From contig JAJTHR010000168.1 of NCBI GenBank assembly GCA_021298935.1, positions 1-5,268 of the forward strand: 5,268 bases of DNA, in the 5' to 3' direction. Each line of letters begins with the position of its first letter. The stretch's first letter is position 1. Made by a program: the position numbers and the translations under genes. The notes beneath the pieces are model-generated. The model did not search any database, had not been told where the DNA came from, and was given only the letters and a program-made list of their open reading frames with translations. Source of the DNA: Parachlamydia sp. GTDB taxonomy: Bacteria > Chlamydiota > Chlamydiia > Chlamydiales > Parachlamydiaceae. Positions 1 to 5,268 of the stretch are shown here, in pieces.

Positions 1-837
1 CATATCAGATAATGTAATTTCTATAATATTTTTATTGTTACTTGCAATATTTAAAATTGTTTTTGCAGGATTAGGAAAAATTTTGAAGCTACTATTTTCA
101 TAGGTTAATGTAGATAAACCTTGACGGTTTGCATCTGGAAATGTATTGCAATCAACAAGTACAAAATTTGGTAAATGATAGTTATTATAAAAAGCATAAG
201 ATTGTCCTTGTTTTGTATAACAATGAATACGAGAATACATACCGCCATTATTATCAATACTCATAGGTGTAAAACAATCATTAAAAATCATTCCAACCCC
301 TTCAAGTGCAGAACCTCCTGAAAGAATATCAGTTCCTGAAAATATCATTTTAGAATTTAATCCTGATATAAGCATTGAATTGATGGTGCTTGTTGAGCAA
401 TATTGATTTGTTAAACCATCATAATGTAAAAAATAATTATCCCCTAATTGCGTATTTAATAGTAATTGATTATCAAAATATACAATATCACTACTATTAA
501 CATCATATTTAATAAAAAATTTACCAGTATTATCTTCTCTGAAGTATCCAACAAATTGAGTAAAATTTGAAGATTGTGGATAAATGACAGATGAATAGTC
601 ATATTCGTAACCTATATAATAATAAGTCCTATACATTTTATAGTATATATAGCCACCAATATTTTCAAAACCATCAAAAAACAATGTTTCGTATCTGAAA
701 TTTTGAAAACCAGCATTAGTATCTCTGTTAATTATTTTCCATTCGGAAGTTGCATCAAGATAATTGGAATAATAAATTTGTGAATAGCCAAAATTACATA
801 CAAGTAATAAAACCATTAATTTTAATAATTTTTTCAT
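1..837 (-). CDS. Secreted protein of unknown function with T9SS type A sorting domain (3' end cut by window edge)
   Basis: The frame is open from ATG at 837-835 to the left edge: 279 codons, no stop. Residues 1-19 are a signal peptide (basic MKKLLK, hydrophobic core, then YS before Q20), so the product is exported to the periplasm. The mature region is rich in Tyr, Asn and Phe and shows no catalytic motif I recognise. It has pieces I associate with a recurrent flavobacterial secreted family of unknown role: GYFREDNTGKFF at 97-108, LEGVGMIF at 178-185 and HCYTKQGQSYAFY at 205-217. From residue 250, SFKIFPNPAKTILNI is the opening of a type IX secretion sorting domain, normally about 75 residues long, so roughly 45-50 residues are missing off the left edge. 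No better start exists: the ATG lies 5 bp after the stop of the preceding gene, which implies an operon and probable translational coupling. Secretion through the outer membrane is well supported; the function is not known. Confidence 0.9.
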   Translation of the reverse strand, partial: MKKLLKLMVLLLVCNFGYSQIYYSNYLDATSEWKIINRDTNAGFQNFRYETLFFDGFENIGGYIYYKMYRTYYYIGYEYDYSSVIYPQSSNFTQFVGYFREDNTGKFFIKYDVNSSDIVYFDNQLLLNTQLGDNYFLHYDGLTNQYCSTSTINSMLISGLNSKMIFSGTDILSGGSALEGVGMIFNDCFTPMSIDNNGGMYSRIHCYTKQGQSYAFYNNYHLPNFVLVDCNTFPDANRQGLSTLTYENSSFKIFPNPAKTILNIASNNKNIIEITLSDM

Positions 838-841
838 AATA

Positions 842-852
842 TTTAGTTTTTA
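842..852 (-). promoter_or_regulatory. A-rich translation-initiation leader shared with the upstream gene
   Basis: Read on the minus strand this is TAAAAACTAAA, 4 nt before the ATG of the downstream secreted-protein gene, and it contains the stop codon of the large gene (845-843). The identical 11-mer lies ahead of the large gene at 5012-5022. There is no Shine-Dalgarno sequence, which is usual in Bacteroidota, where A-rich leaders favour initiation. The role is inferred; with this base composition chance identity is possible. Confidence 0.3.
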
Positions 853-3800
853 ATTAGTTTTTGAGTTGATATATTTCCAGAATTTGATAGTTTAACTAAA
901 TAGCATCCTTTAGCAAGATTTGACAAATCAATTTTGTTTTCTTGTTTTCCTAATAGAAGACTACTAAAAACTTGTTCACCCAGTAAATTGAAAATTATTA
1001 TTTGAGTATCAGAATCCTCTTCTGTTAAATTGAAATAATAAATACCATCACTTGGATTAGGATATATTGTAATTTTGTTTTCTAAAGTTATATCAATTTC
1101 TGGTTCACTTTGAAACTCTATTCCACTTCCTTTAGCTTGTAAACCAGCAGACCCAAAAATTCTAGTAATATTGGTTGCAGATAAACCATTAAAAGTTGTG
1201 AATTTACCACCAACTATTATTTTTCCATCAGGTTGTTGTTTTAATGCTTTAACATAATTTGTACAAAAAGGACAGCTTGAATAAACCACAGAATCTGTTG
1301 TGCCAGTTCCAATGTTAAAAGTTGTATCTAATGCTCCACTAGTTGTTAAACGAATTAGTTTTTTGACCGCTGTAGTGCCAAATAAAGTAAATTCTCCTCC
1401 AATAATTGGTTTGTTTGTAGTTGGTTCGAGAATAAGTTCATTAATTGCTCTCTCTACACCTGTAGCTGTATTAAAACTTCCATCAATAGCACCAGTTGAA
1501 GTTAAACGCACTAAAGATTTTACATTTGTATTATTATACTTATTGAAAGCACCTGCAATGATAATTTTACCATTTGGACCAGGTTCTACAACAGCTTTGG
1601 CAATAGGTGAGTATAATGAAACACCTAAAACACCATTATATGATGATGAACCTGCTGTGTCACCAGCAGTAAATGTTGTATCAATAGTACCGTCACTATT
1701 TAATCGTATAATATTTTTTTGAGTAGCTCCAGCAGTTGGTGGACTAAAGAAACCTAACAATATAATCTGTCCATTAGGTTGAATTGTAATTCCAGTTACA
1801 ACACTTCTGTAATAGGTGTTTAATACTGTTGGATTAAAAGAAGTATCAATTGAACCATTAGTATTAATTCTAACAATGCCTAGTCTTTGTACTCCATTAT
1901 AATAATAAAAATCTCCGCCTAATAGAATTTGACCATTAGTTTGAATTGCGCAAGCATAAGCCATTTCATTTGTATAACTAATATTTCTAGATATGCCAGT
2001 ACCACCTGTATTAAAGCTCGTATCTACTGCACCATCGGGCAATAACCTTGATATACCGAGGCTAGTACCACCAAACCCTGCCGACCAAGTAGCCGCAATA
2101 ATTTTGTTGTCTGACTGAATTGCTAAATCCATTGCACCTTGATTCCCTGCAAAAGTAAAAGTTTGATCTAAAGTTAAATCAGTATTAAGACGAGCAACGT
2201 ATGGTTTAGAAATATTATTGTATGTAGTAAAAGCACCCGATATGATAGATTTTCCAGTACTTTGTAGTTCGATATGATTAACAAGGTTGTTAGCTCTAAT
2301 ACCAGGAACTATATTAGGTGTAATATTAGAATTTGTAACAAAAATTGTTACTGTTGCTGTATCTGTAACATTACAATTACCGATTGTACTTAATCTATAA
2401 GTTAGAGTGTAAGTTCCAGCAGGAGTTCCAGCAGGTATCGAAATAAGTCCCGAACTGTTAATTGTTGCACCAGCAATAGATAAAGGCGCTACTAAAGCAA
2501 AAGTAACATTTGGTAAGGAAGCAGATGTAGAGGCTACGGCATTATATAAATCATTAGCATAAACACTTGTTGTAACACCTCCTGTTGAACTAATTATTGG
2601 TGGACTTGAAAAATTATCGTTAATAGCATCTAAAAAATTTGGAGCTAATACTCTTGTTAAACTTACATTATCTACGTAATAATAACATCCAATATTAGGG
2701 CTAACATTTATATTGCATGGTGCACCTGGCAATGGTAATGGAGTTTCTACCTGTAATTGTATATTATTTAAACCACCAATGTAAAGGTATCTCAAGTTAG
2801 GATTTGAGCCTGTAGTAAAATTTAATGTGATTTTTTCCCAACCGTTGGCATTGGCTACCGCAATATTTGAAAAATTTGTGTTTGTTAAAAAAACAGTTCC
2901 AGAAGTTATGTTCGCAGTTGGAATAGTACCAAAAGTTGTTAAATCCAAATTTTGATCAGTTATGAATGCTTGGAATTTGACCGATCTGTTACTTTGATGT
3001 TCAGCCAAAGCTACATCAAATGTCAGTTGGTATTGAGTATTGGGCACTAATGGCGAGATTAACTCTGTCTTTATTGATTCTGAAGATTGTGCAGTAACAT
3101 ACATGCCAGCATAGCCGTGGTTTCCTGCCACATTATCTACCGCATAACCCATGCTGTTACAAGGAATAGAATAAGCTCCTGGATAAAATGTTGAGGTATA
3201 ATCACTATTAAAGTAATCACACGAAGGCAAATAACTCGCATTTTGCCAACCACACGCTTTATATATCTGGCTGTTGAATGTTGGCGGATAGTTATGCTCC
3301 TCAAAATTTCCGTTTCTTACCAGATTGCAGGGATTATTTGCCACACAATTGTTTAATACATTAACAAAAATATAAGTTATATTGCCTCTTTGACCTGTTG
3401 CAATATCAAACGGAACATAGCGAAGTAAATGCAATCCTGGCACAAATGATTTAATAGTAAATGATGAACTTCCAGTCGTTGCTGATAACAAAGCGTTTGG
3501 ATCGTATACATCTTGTACAAACTCAAATCGAAGATTTGAAGTTAAACCACCAGTATAATCATTATTTAAAATTCCTGAAATAGTGATATCCGTTCCTGAA
3601 TTACCTTGATAAGAGTATGTACCAGTAGTTGTAAATCCATCATTAACTCCTGCAACCGTAATTCCTGAACAAGCTGTTACACCGTAATTTTTGTAAGTAA
3701 AATTAGTAGTATTACCAAATGTTCCTTTAACACTATATCCAATATCACATAATACTTGTCTTTCTTCGTTTGTTAATGTTCGCTTTGCAAAAAGACCTGA

Positions 3801-5000
3801 TGCTCTTTCGCTCATAATAAAATATTGGTCATTAGTATTACCATTATAACAGGCATCTTCAAAATGACTTAAACTACTTCCGTTTTCAAAACAAGGTGAA
3901 TTATAAACTGGAACAGTAACACTACCAACATATTTTATTGAAGTTGGACAATTGAATGCTCCACTATTCCCATTAAATACAGGAGGAGTTAAACTGCAAC
4001 TTGGATAAAGACTGCTACTAGAAGCTGTAAAATTAAAATTATACATTTGACCAAAAGTTGCAGTATTATTTGATATCAAAGAAGTGTTTGTACTAGTTTT
4101 TAGATTTTTATCATATCTTGTATAATACACACCATTGAGTGAGTTTGGGTAACTTAAAATACTCGTACCATTGTAATTAATTAAACTATTAAAACCAAGC
4201 GCATGAGTAACCTCATGAATAATAACGGTATAAAAATCACTACTATTTAAAACATAACCAGTGCCTGAATTATATTTGTTGTAGTCCAAATTCCAATTTA
4301 CAGTTCCTGCGAAATTGAAACTTGCCCAACCATGATAAAAACCTGTATTATTCTGAGTACTAATAATTGGGAAAACAGTATTGGTAAAAGAATTTAATCC
4401 TGTTTGAATGGTTTTCCAAATTTCATTATCTACTATTCCTGAGATATAGGGCAATCCTTGAGCGGGTAAAGCAGAAGTAAAGATTGGTAAATTATAAAAA
4501 GCACTAGCTGCACCTGCTGCTGCTGCTGGCATTGCAGGAGTAAGGTTTGCAGGGTTTCTTATCCAAATTTTTACTTTGTTTGTATTGCCTACATTTTTTA
4601 AAGGTGTATTTATAAAATCAGAAATATCTTGAAATGCCTGACATAAAATTGCTCTACGCTGATTGTGTATAGTAATTGTGGTATTTTCCATACCACATCC
4701 CGTTTCAAAATACAATTCAAAAATACCAGAGGTACAAAGCAAAGTATTTGATGTTGTTGCTCCATTTTTTGAAACATAATTTTTCCCTGCTGTAATATCA
4801 GATAATTTATAAATATTTCCATCTTTGTCGAATACATTGTCAAATATACCGCTAGGTGTGTAATATGTTTCCGATGTAGGGTTTACTTGAGAATAATTTA
4901 CATTACATATTAAAAATAAGATACTAATAATAATTAATTGTCTTAATTTTTTATATTTTAAATTAATTAAAACTGTTTGTTGTTGTAGATGTTTTTTCAT
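843..5000 (-). CDS. Modular T9SS-secreted metalloprotease: M8-like peptidase, jelly-roll, Ig-like and delta-60 propeller domains
   Basis: Intact 1385-residue protein; the only Met before the signal core is the start. Residues 1-37 are a signal peptide with a long N-region (core 22-31, cleavage probably S37/Q38). Residues about 39-430 are a leishmanolysin-like zinc peptidase: HEVTHALGF at 262-270 gives zinc ligands H262 and H266 and catalytic E263. H379 (SLSHFED) is the likely third ligand and M396 (FIMSER) the Met-turn, followed by the family's closing L-x3-E-x3-L-x-DIGY (409-422). Eight Cys lie between C89 and C418, suggesting disulfides. Residues 445-550 look Ig-like (ILNND at 477-481). Residues 557-786 are a jelly-roll/lectin-like module (LVRNGNFEE at 560-568, YVDNVSL at 775-781). 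Residues 787-890 are an Ig-like domain typical of Flavobacteriia. Seven delta-60 repeats follow at 906-1283, then a T9SS type A sorting domain from N1308 (ITIYPNP) to the end. Expected location: cell surface or medium. Substrate unknown. All predicted active-site residues are present, so activity is plausible. Confidence 0.95.
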   Translation of the reverse strand: MKKHLQQQTVLINLKYKKLRQLIIISILFLICNVNYSQVNPTSETYYTPSGIFDNVFDKDGNIYKLSDITAGKNYVSKNGATTSNTLLCTSGIFELYFETGCGMENTTITIHNQRRAILCQAFQDISDFINTPLKNVGNTNKVKIWIRNPANLTPAMPAAAAGAASAFYNLPIFTSALPAQGLPYISGIVDNEIWKTIQTGLNSFTNTVFPIISTQNNTGFYHGWASFNFAGTVNWNLDYNKYNSGTGYVLNSSDFYTVIIHEVTHALGFNSLINYNGTSILSYPNSLNGVYYTRYDKNLKTSTNTSLISNNTATFGQMYNFNFTASSSSLYPSCSLTPPVFNGNSGAFNCPTSIKYVGSVTVPVYNSPCFENGSSLSHFEDACYNGNTNDQYFIMSERASGLFAKRTLTNEERQVLCDIGYSVKGTFGNTTNFTYKNYGVTACSGITVAGVNDGFTTTGTYSYQGNSGTDITISGILNNDYTGGLTSNLRFEFVQDVYDPNALLSATTGSSSFTIKSFVPGLHLLRYVPFDIATGQRGNITYIFVNVLNNCVANNPCNLVRNGNFEEHNYPPTFNSQIYKACGWQNASYLPSCDYFNSDYTSTFYPGAYSIPCNSMGYAVDNVAGNHGYAGMYVTAQSSESIKTELISPLVPNTQYQLTFDVALAEHQSNRSVKFQAFITDQNLDLTTFGTIPTANITSGTVFLTNTNFSNIAVANANGWEKITLNFTTGSNPNLRYLYIGGLNNIQLQVETPLPLPGAPCNINVSPNIGCYYYVDNVSLTRVLAPNFLDAINDNFSSPPIISSTGGVTTSVYANDLYNAVASTSASLPNVTFALVAPLSIAGATINSSGLISIPAGTPAGTYTLTYRLSTIGNCNVTDTATVTIFVTNSNITPNIVPGIRANNLVNHIELQSTGKSIISGAFTTYNNISKPYVARLNTDLTLDQTFTFAGNQGAMDLAIQSDNKIIAATWSAGFGGTSLGISRLLPDGAVDTSFNTGGTGISRNISYTNEMAYACAIQTNGQILLGGDFYYYNGVQRLGIVRINTNGSIDTSFNPTVLNTYYRSVVTGITIQPNGQIILLGFFSPPTAGATQKNIIRLNSDGTIDTTFTAGDTAGSSSYNGVLGVSLYSPIAKAVVEPGPNGKIIIAGAFNKYNNTNVKSLVRLTSTGAIDGSFNTATGVERAINELILEPTTNKPIIGGEFTLFGTTAVKKLIRLTTSGALDTTFNIGTGTTDSVVYSSCPFCTNYVKALKQQPDGKIIVGGKFTTFNGLSATNITRIFGSAGLQAKGSGIEFQSEPEIDITLENKITIYPNPSDGIYYFNLTEEDSDTQIIIFNLLGEQVFSSLLLGKQENKIDLSNLAKGCYLVKLSNSGNISTQKLIKN
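1152..2288 (-). repeat. Seven delta-60 repeats (probable seven-bladed beta-propeller) inside the large gene
   Basis: Protein residues about 905-1283 contain seven diverged units of roughly 45-60 residues. Each has the pattern: aliphatic run, (N/D)-G-K/Q-I-I, G-x-F, a variable turn, then (I/V)-x-R-L/I-x-x-x-G-x-(I/L/V)-D-x-(S/T)-F. Approximate unit starts are residues 906, 956, 1014, 1066, 1130, 1185 and 1249. Clear D-x-S/T-F endings are at 993-996 (DTSF), 1052-1055 (DTSF), 1107-1110 (DTTF), 1173-1176 (DGSF) and 1225-1228 (DTTF). The first unit has a diverged version (LDQTF) and the last lacks this ending. The match to the delta-60 repeat family is from recall of its consensus; the propeller fold is inferred from the count of seven. 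Confidence 0.85.
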
Positions 5001-5011
5001 TATCTAATTTT

Positions 5012-5022
5012 TTTAGTTTTTA
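5012..5022 (-). promoter_or_regulatory. A-rich leader 11-mer ahead of the large metalloprotease gene
   Basis: TAAAAACTAAA on the minus strand, 11 nt before the ATG at 5000. It is identical to the 11-mer preceding the second gene. No GGAGG-like site lies in the last 40 nt before the start. It is offered as a possible A-rich initiation element only. An ATG a few bases further upstream (5025-5023) is followed at once by TAA and is not a usable start. Confidence 0.25.
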
Positions 5023-5043
5023 CATTGGTTAATTTTCTTTTTT

Positions 5044-5076
5044 ATTGAGTTTTGTTCACGTTTCGTGTAACTCAAT
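5044..5076 (-). other. Small hairpin in the leader of the large gene
   Basis: ATTGAGTT (5044-5051) is exactly complementary to AACTCAAT (5069-5076). Inside it, CACG (5057-5060) pairs with CGTG (5064-5067) around a TTT loop, so the whole folds as an 8-bp stem, an internal loop and a 4-bp tip. In the direction of transcription it is followed by an A-rich, not U-rich, stretch, so it is not an intrinsic terminator for the minus strand. It would sit about 43-76 nt before the start codon and could be a 5' UTR structure or part of the adjacent palindromic element. Confidence 0.55.
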
Positions 5077-5086
5077 GGTTTCCTCC

Positions 5087-5210
5087 AACGTATCGCCGCT
5101 TGGCGTCAGTGGCGACTTTTTACTAATTTGTTCTAAAGATAAGCAAAATTTCAACTTAGTAATTTCCGGCTAAGAAAAACTAAACTAGCCATTGCGCCAA
5201 ACGGCTGTTA
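5087..5210 (-). repeat. Long imperfect palindrome, attC-like or interspersed repeat element
   Basis: On the plus strand GCCGCTTGGCG (5095-5105) opposes CGCCAAACGGC (5195-5205) with one mismatch. Directly inside, CAGTGGC (5107-5113) opposes GCCATTG (5188-5194) with one G-T pair. The two stems are separated by a single unpaired base (5106), giving 16 Watson-Crick pairs in 18 positions. A nested TTACTAA/TTAGTAA (5120-5126 with 5156-5162) continues the fold. Outside the stem, AAC (5087-5089) faces GTT (5207-5209) across unequal spacers of 5 and 1 nt. Two box pairs, an extrahelical base, a variable interior and a length of about 125 bp resemble integron attC sites, but the outer boxes (minus strand CGCTAAC and GTTGGAG) miss the RYYYAAC/GTTRRRY consensus at one or more positions. 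An ordinary intergenic repeat is an equal alternative. The arms are markedly more GC-rich than the surroundings. Confidence 0.55.
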
Positions 5211-5268
5211 GCGGTAGTCATTGTCTTCATTATACTTTTTTAATCTCTCTTCCCAATTCTCATTTAGC
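5208..5268 (-). CDS. C-terminal end of an unidentified upstream gene (5' part outside the window)
   Basis: From 5267 leftwards one minus-strand frame reads 19 codons, LNENWEERLKKYNEDNDYR, then TAA at 5210-5208. The peptide is highly charged with an amphipathic-helix look, and its composition (Asn, Glu, Lys) suits a real cytoplasmic protein tail. The other frame readable from the edge hits TGA within three codons. The stop codon lies within the left part of the palindrome described at 5087-5210. It is too short to assign a family. It is co-directional with the large gene, 207 bp upstream of it, which is far enough for a separate transcription unit. Confidence 0.5.
   Translation of the reverse strand, partial: LNENWEERLKKYNEDNDYR

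Noticed and set aside
778..837. Lipoprotein signal in the partner protein (Cys14 after LLV)
   Set aside because: Val precedes the Cys, which does not fit the lipobox, and a normal signal-peptidase I site (YS/Q at 18-20) follows with a T9SS tail at the other end.
1300..1722. Open frame of 140 codons on the plus strand
   Set aside because: It lies wholly opposite the delta-60 repeat region of the large gene. Its sequence is low-complexity Val/Pro/Ser/Leu-rich, as expected from the complement of repeated Gly/Thr/Asn codons, and it has no recognisable domain.
4191..4217. Assignment of the peptidase to family M43 (pappalysin-like), common in T9SS cargo
   Set aside because: M43 proteins have HExxHxxGLxH, with the third His close by. 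Here the motif is HEVTHALGFNS with no His at that position, and the downstream SLSHFED/FIMSER/DIGY pattern fits the leishmanolysin-like group better.
4610..4843. 77-codon open frame on the minus strand
   Set aside because: It overlaps the peptidase domain in another frame of the same strand, has no domain or leader, and the overlapping frame has strong family motifs.
4884..5000. Start of the large gene placed too far upstream, given the unusually long N-region of its signal peptide
   Set aside because: There is no other ATG before the hydrophobic core, and the chosen start begins MKK as in many exported proteins. A later non-ATG start cannot be supported.
5044..5115. Intrinsic terminator for the upstream gene
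   Set aside because: The hairpins (5044-5076 and CGCC-GCTT-GGCG at 5094-5105) are not followed by a U-tract on the minus strand; an A-rich run follows instead.
5134..5141. Possible Bacteroidota -7 promoter element (TATCTTTA on the minus strand, compare TAnnTTTG)
   Set aside because: The last base differs from consensus and no TTTG lies at the expected spacing of about 19-21 bp upstream; the nearest TTG is only 10 nt away. Such matches are frequent in AT-rich DNA.

Overview
The window is AT-rich and all supported coding runs on the minus strand. It most likely comes from a Bacteroidota genome, probably a flavobacterium. The evidence is that both main genes encode proteins with a Bacteroidota-style signal peptide ending in ...YSQ. 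Both also carry a C-terminal type IX secretion system (T9SS, Por) sorting domain with the Y/F-P-N-P motif. Shine-Dalgarno sequences are absent and A-rich leaders are used instead, as is usual in that phylum.

Layout in the direction of transcription (right to left): (1) 5208-5268 is the last 19 codons of an unidentified upstream gene. (2) 5001-5207 is a gene-free spacer of about 207 bp. It holds a long imperfect palindrome (about 5087-5210) with an architecture resembling an integron attC site or an interspersed repeat, followed by a smaller hairpin (5044-5076). (3) 843-5000 encodes an intact 1385-residue secreted modular protein: signal peptide, leishmanolysin-like (M8-type) zinc metallopeptidase, Ig-like segment, jelly-roll/lectin-like module, second Ig-like domain, seven delta-60 repeats that probably form a seven-bladed beta-propeller, and a T9SS type A sorting domain. 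(4) 1-837 is the start of a second secreted protein of unknown function. It begins 5 bp after the stop of the large gene and is cut by the left edge inside its own T9SS sorting domain.

The two large genes look like a co-transcribed pair of T9SS cargo proteins. The large one is probably a surface-anchored or released protease with several adhesive or ligand-binding modules. The partner's role cannot be deduced. No RNA genes, CRISPR array, insertion sequence or complete defence system is visible. The two most unusual items are the domain mosaic of the large protein and the attC-like palindrome, in which the upstream gene's stop codon lies.
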